The notes beneath the pieces are model-generated. The model did not search any database and was not told where the DNA came from. It saw only the letters and a list, made by a program, of their open reading frames with translations. The position numbers were made by a program, and so were the translations under genes. A DNA stretch of 64,000 nucleotides from Streptomyces spectabilis (GTDB lineage: Bacteria > Actinomycetota > Actinomycetes > Streptomycetales > Streptomycetaceae), in contig NZ_CP023690.1 of the NCBI RefSeq assembly GCF_008704795.1, positions 8,938,501-9,002,500 on the forward strand, written 5' to 3'. Positions within the stretch are counted from its first letter, which is position 1. Every line of letters starts with the position of its first letter. Positions 42,827 through 52,062 of this stretch are shown here, one piece after another.

Positions 42827-44623
42827 TCAGTCGGCGGCGTCCATGATCCGGCGGGTGAGTTCGGTGATCTGGTTGAAGATGGAGCGGCGCTCGGCCATCA
42901 GCGCGCGGATCTTGCGGGCCGCGTGGTCCACGATGGCCGTGTCGTGCCGGTTGAAGAGCGCGCAGATCTTCGGCCGGGGCAGATCCGTCAGCTCGCAGCA
43001 CAGGTAGATGGCGATCTGACGTGCCGTCACCAGGACCCGGCTCCGGGACGTTCCGCACAGGTCGTCCGCCGCCAGGCCGAAGTAGTCCGAGGTCTCGGTG
43101 ATGATCAGCTGGCCGAACCGCTCCCCGCGCGACGGCGCGCGGTCGGGCACCAGGTCCTTGAGGGCGATCTCCGCCAGGCCGATGTCCACCGGCTGCTGGT
43201 TGAGGTTGGCGAACGCCGTCACCCGGTTCAGCGCGCCCTCCAGCTCCCGGATGCTGCGCGGGGTGCGGGTGGCGATGAATTCGAGCACCTCCGCCGGGGT
43301 GTCGAGCCCGTCGGCCGCGGCCTTGCGGTGCAGGAGCGCGACGCGCGTCTCCAGCTCGGGCGGCTGCATGTGGGTGATCAGGCCCCACTCCAGGCGGCCG
43401 CGCAGCCCTGCTTCGAGGTTCGTCAGCTGCTTGGGTGGCCGGTCCGAGGCGAGGACGAGCTGCTTGCCCGCTTCGTGGAGCGCGTTGAAGGTGTGGAGGA
43501 ACTCCGCGTGCGTCGACCTGGTGTGCGCCAGGAAGTGGAGGTCGTCGACCAGCAGGATGTCCGCCTCTCGGTGGCCTCCCCGGGGCATGGAGAAGTCCTC
43601 CGCGTGCACGTACCGGACGTGCAGGTCGGGGTGGAGGTCGCGCGCGCAGTGCGCGGCGGCGTGCAGCAGATGCGTCTTGCCGATCCCCGAAGTGCCGTAG
43701 ATGAACAGGGGGTTGTACGCCCGTCCGGGCCGCTTCGCGGCGGCGAGGGCGGCCGCGTTCGCGAAGCGGTTGGACTCACCGACGATGAAGGTGTCGAAGA
43801 CGTAGCCGGGGTTCAGCGATCCCGGTGACGGGCTCCTGCCGGGCGGACGGGGGCGCGGCGGCGAGGGCGGAGCCGCTGCCGCGTGCGGCTCGCCGGGGGC
43901 GGCGCCCTCGGGGCCGCCATCGGGCTCCCGGCGGGCCTCCTGAGGGTGCGGGGCGTCGTCGTCCTGCCAGTGCTCCTCGGCCGCGATCAGCTGACGCTCC
44001 AGCTCCTCGCAGCGCTGCTCCGCCTCGACGCGGCGGGCGTGGGCGTCGCGGAGCTCCCCGCCGAGCGCCTCGACCTGCTGCATGAGGGACTGCCGTTCCC
44101 TGCGGAGCCCGGCCAGCTGGTCCTCGTACAGCTGGAGCACCTTGTCGGCGTCGGCGTGCTCGCGGCCCTGGTGCGCGCGCAGCTGTCCGATCTGTACCTC
44201 CAGGTCCGCCGCGCGGTGTTGCGCGTCGACCAACGCCCCTTCCAGCGCCCGCACAAGCGCCGCCGAGCGGGTCGACTGCCGGTCGGCCTCGGCCAGTTGG
44301 TCCTCCAGAAGCTGCACCCGGTGGAGCGGGGAGCCGCTGCGGGCCAGTGCCTCGCGATGCAGCCGGCGCAGCAGCTCCATGGCCTCGGGCGTGGGCGGCC
44401 TGCCCTGCCGCTCGGCCACGTCGTGGCAGAGGGAGTTGACGAACTCCCAGGTCGGGATGCGCGTGCCGTTGAGGAAGCGGGACAGGGACCCGGCGTCCCA
44501 GCTCCGCCGGGCCGCGTACCGGCGCACGCTGAGCCCGAGCCCGTCGAAGAGGCGGCGCAGCGCCTCGGCGAGCGCCCGTGACTCGTCGGGAAGCTGCCCG
44601 CCCAGCGGCACCAGGCTGCCCAT
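42827..44623 (-). CDS. Chimeric DnaA paralogue: XRE-like HTH, coiled coil, DnaA AAA+ core and domain IV
   Basis: 598 residues. Residues ~17-65 form an XRE-like helix-turn-helix (SVRRYAARRSWDAGSLSRFLNGTRIP). Residues ~95-220 are coiled coil and 221-268 a Pro-rich linker. From residue 269 the sequence follows Streptomyces DnaA: SLNPGYVFDTFIVGESNRFA, Walker A 310-317 (GTSGIGKT), Walker B 357-361 (LLVDD), Arg finger Arg410, sensor II Arg459. Domain IV is residues ~505-598 and includes VTARQIAIYLCCELTDL. DnaA domain I is absent. About 20 residues corresponding to the initiator-specific motif are missing between Phe344 and Ala354. The DnaA signature GGRDHTT reads NRHDTAI (558-564). ATG 44623 follows GGAGGGG. 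ATP binding is probable; origin initiation is doubtful. Confidence 0.9.
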   Translation of the reverse strand: MGSLVPLGGQLPDESRALAEALRRLFDGLGLSVRRYAARRSWDAGSLSRFLNGTRIPTWEFVNSLCHDVAERQGRPPTPEAMELLRRLHREALARSGSPLHRVQLLEDQLAEADRQSTRSAALVRALEGALVDAQHRAADLEVQIGQLRAHQGREHADADKVLQLYEDQLAGLRRERQSLMQQVEALGGELRDAHARRVEAEQRCEELERQLIAAEEHWQDDDAPHPQEARREPDGGPEGAAPGEPHAAAAPPSPPRPRPPGRSPSPGSLNPGYVFDTFIVGESNRFANAAALAAAKRPGRAYNPLFIYGTSGIGKTHLLHAAAHCARDLHPDLHVRYVHAEDFSMPRGGHREADILLVDDLHFLAHTRSTHAEFLHTFNALHEAGKQLVLASDRPPKQLTNLEAGLRGRLEWGLITHMQPPELETRVALLHRKAAADGLDTPAEVLEFIATRTPRSIRELEGALNRVTAFANLNQQPVDIGLAEIALKDLVPDRAPSRGERFGQLIITETSDYFGLAADDLCGTSRSRVLVTARQIAIYLCCELTDLPRPKICALFNRHDTAIVDHAARKIRALMAERRSIFNQITELTRRIMDAAD

Positions 44624-44663
44624 GTCCCCTCCATGTGTTCCCTGACTGCTCCTGCCGCTCGGC

Positions 44664-44681
44664 GTTGCGACACGTGGCAAC
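44664..44681. promoter_or_regulatory. Inverted repeat upstream of the DnaA-like gene
   Basis: GTTGC-N8-GCAAC, 41 bp upstream of the DnaA-like start, with a third GCAAC copy at 44695-44699. It sits in the probable promoter. As the protein itself has an HTH domain, autoregulation through this element is a reasonable guess, not shown. No consensus DnaA box (TTGTCCACA-like) is seen in the gap. Confidence 0.4.
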
Positions 44682-44723
44682 TGTGCCGCCTACCGCAACA
44701 CTTCGCACCCTCGTCAGCCTGAT

Positions 44724-44750
44724 TGCCGCCTGACACGACATCAGGCGGCA
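44724..44750. promoter_or_regulatory. Perfect 10-bp inverted repeat between the DnaA-like and small membrane genes
   Basis: TGCCGCCTGA, a 7-bp spacer, then TCAGGCGGCA, centred about 45 bp upstream of the small membrane protein start. It could be an operator for the neighbouring HTH protein or an RNA hairpin in the leader. Perfect arms of this length are unlikely by chance even at this GC content. Confidence 0.5.
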
Positions 44751-44781
44751 GACGGGGCAAGAGAATCAGAGAGGCACAGCG

Positions 44782-45018
44782 ATGCACTTTCCACGGCGGC
44801 GAACCGACCTCGCCGCGTTCCTCGCGGTCCTGGTGACCGGAGTCGTCCTCATTCTGTGCGGGGTGAGGGCCGAGACGGTGTCGACCGTCGCGATCGGCCT
44901 GTCCACCCTGTACGCCGCCTGGCAGCGGCAGGAGGGCACGCCCCGGGCCCCGGACGCGCGGGACGCGTCCGGTCCTCGCCCGCCCGACAGCGGCGATCGG
45001 AGGCCGCCGGAGCGGTGA
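44782..45018 (+). CDS. Small two-helix membrane protein
   Basis: 78 residues: a basic start (MHFPRRR), a hydrophobic helix (LAAFLAVLVTGVVLILCGV), a second weaker one (VSTVAIGLSTLYAAW) and a charged, Pro-rich tail. No known family. GAGAGG lies about 8 bp before the ATG. It is divergent from the DnaA-like gene with shared upstream repeats, so the two may be co-regulated. It converges onto the 2OG oxygenase gene with no gap between stops. Confidence 0.7.
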   Translation: MHFPRRRTDLAAFLAVLVTGVVLILCGVRAETVSTVAIGLSTLYAAWQRQEGTPRAPDARDASGPRPPDSGDRRPPER

Positions 45019-45792
45019 CTACGCGTTGTGGAACACCAGGCCGAGGGAGCGCCGCAGGCCCGAGCGGACCGTGCTCACGCCGTGCCGGACCGGGGCCGCC
45101 GACCAGCCGCGGGCGGAGCGCACCGGGCGGTCGCGGGTGGTGAACACCAGGCCGTGCCCCTGCGGCAGCACGGTGACGGTGCCCCGGGACTGGGCCCGCG
45201 GGCGCTGCTCGACGAGCAGGAACTCGCCGCCGGTGTAGTCCTCGCCCTGGACGTCGAGGCCGATGACGACCTGGAGCGGAAAGACCAGCTCGCCGAAGAG
45301 GTCGCGGTGCAGCGCGTTCCAGTCGCCGGTCTCGTACCGCAGCAGGATCTGCGAGGACCGGGACTGGCCCGCGCGGTCGCAGCGGTCGAGCCACTCGTCG
45401 AGGTCGTCGGGCCACGGGGCGGGGCGGCCGAGGCGGGCCGCCCAGTCCCGGGCGATCGGCAGGAGCCGGGGGTAGAGGGCGGCGCGCAGCTCGGCGACCG
45501 GGCGCGGCAGGTCGTGGCCGAAGTAGCGGTACTGACCGGAGCCGAAGCGGTGCCGGGCCATGTCCACGGTCGCGCGGAACAGGTTCGCCTCGTCGTACAG
45601 AGCGGCGATCGACCGGCACGCGTCGGGGTCGAGCAGCGGGTGCGTCAGGGCGCAGCCGTGGGCGCCGAGCCCGGCGGCGACCCCCGGCCAGTCTGCGGCG
45701 GCGACCCGGGCGGCGGGTCCGGCGGTGGAGGGCCCGGCCAGGGAGGGCCCGGTCGCTCCCGGTGCCGCCGGGGCGGGCGTGGTCCTGGTCAT
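45019..45792 (-). CDS. 2-oxoglutarate/Fe(II)-dependent oxygenase
   Basis: 257 residues with a double-stranded beta-helix core. The iron site is H-R-D in WNALHRDLFGELVFPLQVVIGL plus a distal His in PVRHGVSTVRSGLRRSLGLVFH, whose Arg residues bind 2-oxoglutarate. It overlaps the ogt stop by 4 bp (ATGA), so the two are co-translated. Similar proteins paired with Ogt or Ada are thought to take part in alkylation repair or nucleic-acid demethylation, but the substrate is unproven. The N-terminal 35 residues are low-complexity. Confidence 0.87.
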   Translation of the reverse strand: MTRTTPAPAAPGATGPSLAGPSTAGPAARVAAADWPGVAAGLGAHGCALTHPLLDPDACRSIAALYDEANLFRATVDMARHRFGSGQYRYFGHDLPRPVAELRAALYPRLLPIARDWAARLGRPAPWPDDLDEWLDRCDRAGQSRSSQILLRYETGDWNALHRDLFGELVFPLQVVIGLDVQGEDYTGGEFLLVEQRPRAQSRGTVTVLPQGHGLVFTTRDRPVRSARGWSAAPVRHGVSTVRSGLRRSLGLVFHNA

Positions 45793-46286
45793 GCCGTCTC
45801 CAGGTCCAGGAGCTGCCGCTTGCGCTCCAGACCGCCCGCGTAGCCGGTCAGCGAGCCGTCCGCGCCGATCACGCGGTGGCAGGGGCGCACCACGAGCAGC
45901 GGATTGCGGCCGATGGCGGTGCCCAGGGCGCGCACGGCGGCGCGGGACAGGCCGAGCCGCGCGGCGAGCGCCCCGTACGTGGTGGTGGTGCCGTACGGCA
46001 CGGAGTCCAGGGCGTCCCAGACCTTGCGCTGGAAGTCCGTGCCGGACCCGGTGGCGTACTCGATCTCGAACTGCGTCAGGGCGCCCGCGAAGTACGCCCG
46101 CAGCTGGTCGGCGATCGCCGTGAACGCCTCGTCGTCACGGATCCAGGCGTCCTGGACGGCCGCCGCGCCCTTCTGCCCCGGCATCGAGAGCGAGGCGAGC
46201 GCCGTGCCGCCCTTGGCGGTGGCCGAGGGCTCGCCGACGAGCAGCAGGTCGCCCAGCGGGCTGTCGAGGGTGGTGTAGACGGTCAT
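45789..46286 (-). CDS. ogt: Methylated-DNA--[protein]-cysteine S-methyltransferase
   Basis: 165 residues. The active-site motif is LLVVRPCHRVIGADGSLTGYAGG with acceptor Cys136. The HTH that inserts into the minor groove (TTYGALAARLGLSRAAVRALGTAI) precedes it. The protein removes methyl groups from O6-methylguanine in a single suicide turnover. ATG 46286 follows the family start MTVYTTLDSPLG; the frame is open upstream without coding character. First gene of a two-gene operon with the 2OG oxygenase. An 8-bp-arm hairpin (46325-46346) lies in its leader or promoter. Confidence 0.93.
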   Translation of the reverse strand: MTVYTTLDSPLGDLLLVGEPSATAKGGTALASLSMPGQKGAAAVQDAWIRDDEAFTAIADQLRAYFAGALTQFEIEYATGSGTDFQRKVWDALDSVPYGTTTTYGALAARLGLSRAAVRALGTAIGRNPLLVVRPCHRVIGADGSLTGYAGGLERKRQLLDLETA

Positions 46287-46645
46287 CGCGCCTGTCCTCT
46301 CCGATGGTCTGGCGGGTTCCGGATCCCCTCCGGAGGCTCGGAGGGGGTCGGGGGAGCGTGTCCTTGTGATCAGTCTGCGTCGCGCGCGAGGGCGCGGCTG
46401 GCGGTTTTCGGACACGACCCTCACGGGGTCCCGCGCACGTCGGCGGCCCGACGGCCGAACGCGGTGTCCCGGACCCGCGCGGCGTGGGCGACGGCGGGGG
46501 CGGCGGCGGGACGGGGCGGCGGCGAGAAGTCATCGGTCACGCGTGCGCCCGGGGATAACTAGCCGCTCCGGCCGGTAGTGATCAAGTGGGGAAAGGTCAG
46601 AGAGGCAGCTCGTTCTAGCCTTGTGCCGACCGAAGGGTGGGGAAG
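46287..46645. other. Divergent intergenic region, ogt to DUF4352-like gene
   Basis: 359 bp without a credible gene. It contains CCCCTCCG-N6-CGGAGGGG at 46325-46346, which could be an operator or hairpin close to ogt. An A/T-richer stretch around 46550-46640 probably carries the promoter of the rightward gene. I see no tRNA or small ORF with a convincing ribosome-binding site. Confidence 0.4.
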
Positions 46646-47179
46646 ATGGACGTACCGAACGTCGTCGGGGACTGGCAGGAGTACCAGTCCGACGAACTGG
46701 CAGGGCTGCGCGTGCGGGTGCACGGCCTCAAGCGGGCCACTCCCAAGCGCGGCCGGGACGAGGACGCCAAGGGCCTGACCTACATCGCCTTCGACGTCAC
46801 CTTCGAGAACCGCGGTTCCGAGTTCGTCACCATCGATCTGCACGACCACCCATGGCATTTCGACGTGCGCGTGGGCCGGGACGGACACGGGGCGTTCGTC
46901 GACGAGTACGGCTCGGTCGTCATCCGGGACTTCAATCTGTACCCGCAGCGCCGGGTGACGGCGACCCTCTACGCGGCGGCGCCCGTGGCCAAGCTCAAGC
47001 AGGTGGACGTCCAGGTCAGCCCGCGGCTCGACGGCGAACCGTCGTTCGGCTACGTGTGGGTGGGCGGCCTCGGCGTGCACGAGGCGTCGACGCGCGCGGG
47101 CGCCAGGGCGTCGACGGCCAAGGCGGGGGTGGCCAGCGAGGTGGAGCGGTTCCTCCAGGACAACGCGCAGGGGGAGTGA
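46646..47179 (+). CDS. DUF4352-like beta-sandwich protein
   Basis: 177 residues, no signal peptide or membrane helix. The core looks like the immunoglobulin-type DUF4352 fold: LAGLRVRVHGLKRATPK..., GLTYIAFDVTFENRGSEFVTIDL, then strands ending in VTATLYAAAPVAKLKQVDV. DUF4352 proteins are usually exported, so a cytoplasmic version is a little unusual. Function unknown. ATG 46646 has GTGGGGAA upstream. The next gene, fadH, starts 124 bp on. Confidence 0.75.
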   Translation: MDVPNVVGDWQEYQSDELAGLRVRVHGLKRATPKRGRDEDAKGLTYIAFDVTFENRGSEFVTIDLHDHPWHFDVRVGRDGHGAFVDEYGSVVIRDFNLYPQRRVTATLYAAAPVAKLKQVDVQVSPRLDGEPSFGYVWVGGLGVHEASTRAGARASTAKAGVASEVERFLQDNAQGE

Positions 47180-47225
47180 GGGGCGGCGGCCGGCCGCCAG
47201 GGTGTGAGCTGCGTCCCGCCCGTTG

Positions 47226-49334
<2,109 letters not shown>

Positions 49335-49340
49335 GCGGCC

Positions 49341-49370
49341 GCGGCGCGGCCGGACGCACGGCCGCGCCGC
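49341..49370. terminator. Hairpin terminator after fadH
   Basis: A perfect 12-bp GC stem (GCGGCGCGGCCG and its complement) with a 6-nt loop, starting 7 bp after the fadH stop and ending 17 bp before the PadR start. It would reduce read-through into the regulator gene or attenuate it. Confidence 0.75.
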
Positions 49371-49387
49371 GTCCCTAGGATGCCCGC

Positions 49388-49978
49388 ATGTCACTGCCGC
49401 ACGCGATCCTCACCGCCCTGCTCGAGAAGCCGTCGTCGGGCCTGGAGCTGACCCGGCGCTTCGACCGGTCGATCGGCTACTTCTGGTCGGCCACGCACCA
49501 GCAGATCTACCGCGAACTCGGCAGGCTCGAGCGGGACGGCCTGATCCGGGCCCTGCCGTCCGCGACGGCGACCCGCGGCCAGAAGAAGAGCTACGAGGTG
49601 CTGCCCGAGGGCCGCGCCGAGCTGGCGCGCTGGACCGCGGCGGGCCAGGACCCCAAGCCGATGCGCGACGCGCTGCTCCTGCGGCTGCGGGCCGCCGCCG
49701 TCGTCGGCACCGACGGCATCGAGGAGGACCTGCGCCGCCACCTCGCGCTCCACCGGAACCGGCTCGCGGAGTACGAGGAGATCGAGTGCCGTGACTTCCC
49801 GCCCGGCAGCGACGCGATCGAGGACCGGCTGCGGCACGTGGTGCTGCGGGCGGGGATCGACCTGGAGACGTTCTGGACGCGATGGCTGGCCCGCGCGCTC
49901 GACGAACTGACCGCGCCCGGGCCCAACGGCCCCTCAGACCTGGCGGACGAGGTCCACGACCGCGCCGGTGAGGCCTAG
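49388..49978 (+). CDS. PadR-family transcriptional regulator
   Basis: 196 residues. The N-terminal winged helix has LPHAILTALLEKPSSGLELTRRFDRSIGYFWSATHQQIYRELGRLERDGLI, the PadR pattern with the wing at TRGQKKSYEVLPEGRAEL. The C-terminal Vir_C-like helical domain gives the dimer (residues ~95-180). It follows fadH on the same strand after a terminator, and is the likely binder of the palindrome upstream of fadH, perhaps responding to an acyl-CoA or enone. The ligand is not known. Confidence 0.93.
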   Translation: MSLPHAILTALLEKPSSGLELTRRFDRSIGYFWSATHQQIYRELGRLERDGLIRALPSATATRGQKKSYEVLPEGRAELARWTAAGQDPKPMRDALLLRLRAAAVVGTDGIEEDLRRHLALHRNRLAEYEEIECRDFPPGSDAIEDRLRHVVLRAGIDLETFWTRWLARALDELTAPGPNGPSDLADEVHDRAGEA

Positions 49979-50012
49979 CCGGCCGTACCCCAGGCCGTCG
50001 GCGCGCCGGGCG

Positions 50013-51167
50013 TCACGTCCCGGTGAGGGTCGCCGCCGTCGGGTCCCAGTCGTCGGGCAGCGGTGCCGGGGGCACGACCTGGGTGGCGAGCGGGGTGAAC
50101 GTGGACCGGGCGGCGGACTCGGTGATCGCCGTCATGGTCTGGAGGACGTGCAGGGCCAGGGCGCCCGAGGCGCGGTGCGTGCTCTGGGTGTCGGGCGTGA
50201 TCCGCCCGGCTCCGGCGCGGATCGCGCGGGCCATGTCCAGGACGCCGAGACCCCGGCCGTCCGTGCGCCCGTGGACGGGCAGTTCGTGCCAGGCGTCGGA
50301 GCCGTTCGGGCGCAGCCGCAGCGGACCGCCGAAGGTGTTCGGGTCCGGTACGGCGAGGGTGCCCTCCGTGCCGGTGACCTCGAAGCGGATGCGCGGCAGC
50401 GCACTGTCGAAGCTGAACGTCGCGTTGGCGCTCGCGCCCGAGGAGAACGCGAGAAGGGCGCTCACGTGCGTCGGTACGTCGACCGGGAACGACTGCCCGG
50501 CCCTGGCGCCCGAGCCGACCGTGCGCCGCGCGCGGGCCCGCGCCGCCGTCGCCGCCACCCTCGACACGGGGCCGAACAGCGCCACCAGGGCCGTCAGATA
50601 GTACGGACCGAGGTCGAACAGGGGTCCCGCGCCCGGCTGGTAGAAGAACGCCGGGTCCGGGTGCCAGGACTCGGGGCCCAGGCTCTGCACCGCCGTGGTC
50701 GCCGCCACCGGCGTGCCGATGTGGCCCGCCCGGACGGCGCGGAGCGCCGACTGGAGGCCCGCGCCGAGGAACGTGTCGGGCGCGCCGCCGAGCAGCAGCC
50801 CGCGCTCGGACGCGTCGGCGATGAGCTTCTCCGCCTCCACCGGCGTCGGCGTCAGGGGCTTCTCCCCGTACACGTGCTTGCCCGCCCGCAGCGCCGCCGC
50901 CGCGACGCCCGCGTGCGCGGCGGGCACCGTCAGGTTCACCACCAGCTCCACGTCCGGTGCGGTGAGGACGGTGGGCACGTCCCCGTGCAGCGGTATGCCG
51001 TGGGCGCGGGCCGCGGTGGCCGCCCGCTCCTGGTCGAGGTCCGCGACGGCCAGGAGCCGCACGTCGGGGAAGCGGCTCAGGGTCCGCAGGTACTCCGCGC
51101 TGATGACGCCCGCGCCGACGACCGCGACGCCGACCGGGCCCGAGCTCACGCCGCCCGCGCCGCTCAC
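50013..51167 (-). CDS. Gfo/Idh/MocA-family oxidoreductase
   Basis: 384 residues. The N-terminal NAD(P)-binding fold has VGVAVVGAGVISAEYLRTLSRFP and the family's catalytic E-K-P (GKHVYGEKPLT). The C-terminal alpha/beta domain has GPLFDLGPYYLTALVALFG, where the D-x-G-x-x/H region is typical. These enzymes oxidise or reduce sugars, inositols or related alcohols with NAD(P). The GTG start overlaps the isomerase-type gene stop (GTGA); further GTG codons downstream are possible. The pair probably breaks down a sugar or polyol. Confidence 0.88.
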   Translation of the reverse strand: MSGAGGVSSGPVGVAVVGAGVISAEYLRTLSRFPDVRLLAVADLDQERAATAARAHGIPLHGDVPTVLTAPDVELVVNLTVPAAHAGVAAAALRAGKHVYGEKPLTPTPVEAEKLIADASERGLLLGGAPDTFLGAGLQSALRAVRAGHIGTPVAATTAVQSLGPESWHPDPAFFYQPGAGPLFDLGPYYLTALVALFGPVSRVAATAARARARRTVGSGARAGQSFPVDVPTHVSALLAFSSGASANATFSFDSALPRIRFEVTGTEGTLAVPDPNTFGGPLRLRPNGSDAWHELPVHGRTDGRGLGVLDMARAIRAGAGRITPDTQSTHRASGALALHVLQTMTAITESAARSTFTPLATQVVPPAPLPDDWDPTAATLTGT

Positions 51168-51907
51168 GGCGCCTCCAGGGCGCTGACGTAGACGCGGCTC
51201 GCGGCCAGCTCGCCGAACAGGTCGCCCGCGCACGCGTCGAACTCGACGACCCGCCAGGCGTCCGGCGCCGCCGCGAGGACCTCGGGCACCGGCATGGTGC
51301 CGCCGCCGACGGCCACGTTCGGATCGTCCTTGGTGCCGGGGCCGTCCTTGAGGTGCAGGGCCTGCACGCGGTCGCCGAGGCGGCCGAGCAGCGCGGGCAC
51401 GTCCGCTCCGCCCACCGCCGCCCAGTAGGTGTCGACCTCCAGGAACACGTCCGGGTCGAGGAGCCCGGCGAGCACGTCGAGGGCGTGCCGGCCGTCCAGC
51501 CGCGGCTCCACCTCCCACCAGTGGTTGTGGTAGCCGAGCCGCAGCCCGTGCCGGGCGACCCGCGGGGCGAGGGAATTGAGGCGCTCGGCGACCCGGGCGA
51601 GGCCGTCGCGCGTCGTGAAGTCCTCGTGCGGGAAGCCCGCGGGCACGATGGCGAGCCCTGTGCCGAGCGCGGCGGCCGCGTCGAAGACGGGCCCCGGGTC
51701 CCCGGCCAGGGCGTGCGCGACGTGCGCGCCCGATACGGCGAGGCCCAGGCCGTCGGCGATCCGGGCGAGCCCCGGCGCGTCGTCGGTCACGTCGAAGGCC
51801 TCCACCGCGCCGTACCCCATCGCCGCGAGCCGCTCGAGGGTGCCCGGCCGGTCGGCGGCCAGCTCGTCGCGTACGGAGTACAGCTGGACGCTGAGCGGTC
51901 GTGGCAT
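51164..51907 (-). CDS. Sugar phosphate isomerase/epimerase (AP_endonuc_2 TIM barrel)
   Basis: 247 residues. The start MPRPLSVQLYSVRDELAADRPGTLERLAAMGYGAVE is typical of IolE/IolI-like TIM barrels. Metal-ligand residues appear in GYHNHWWEVEP (His), FLEVDTYWAAVGG (Glu/Asp), ALHLKDGP (His) and VVEFDAC (Glu). Members isomerise or dehydrate inosose and sugar derivatives. GGGAGGGC lies before the ATG. It is the first gene of the two-gene unit with the Gfo/Idh/MocA oxidoreductase. Confidence 0.88.
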   Translation of the reverse strand: MPRPLSVQLYSVRDELAADRPGTLERLAAMGYGAVEAFDVTDDAPGLARIADGLGLAVSGAHVAHALAGDPGPVFDAAAALGTGLAIVPAGFPHEDFTTRDGLARVAERLNSLAPRVARHGLRLGYHNHWWEVEPRLDGRHALDVLAGLLDPDVFLEVDTYWAAVGGADVPALLGRLGDRVQALHLKDGPGTKDDPNVAVGGGTMPVPEVLAAAPDAWRVVEFDACAGDLFGELAASRVYVSALEAP

Positions 51908-52062
51908 GGCGGCCCTCCCAGTCGGCTGGGAGGACGGTAAGGCGCGCGGGCGACGTGAACAAGGGGGCGGGCGGGCCCCGGGACGACGGAAGGCCGGGCC
52001 CGAAGGCCCGGCCTGGTTCGGGGAGCCGGACCGGCTGCCCGGCTCCGGTGGGGGAAGGGGTG

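Noticed and set aside
44624..44781. Possible replication origin or DnaA-box cluster beside the DnaA-like gene
   Set aside because: No TTGTCCACA/TTATCCACA-like boxes or AT-rich unwinding stretch are visible; the inverted repeats have a different sequence, and none of dnaN, recF, gyrB or rpmH is nearby.
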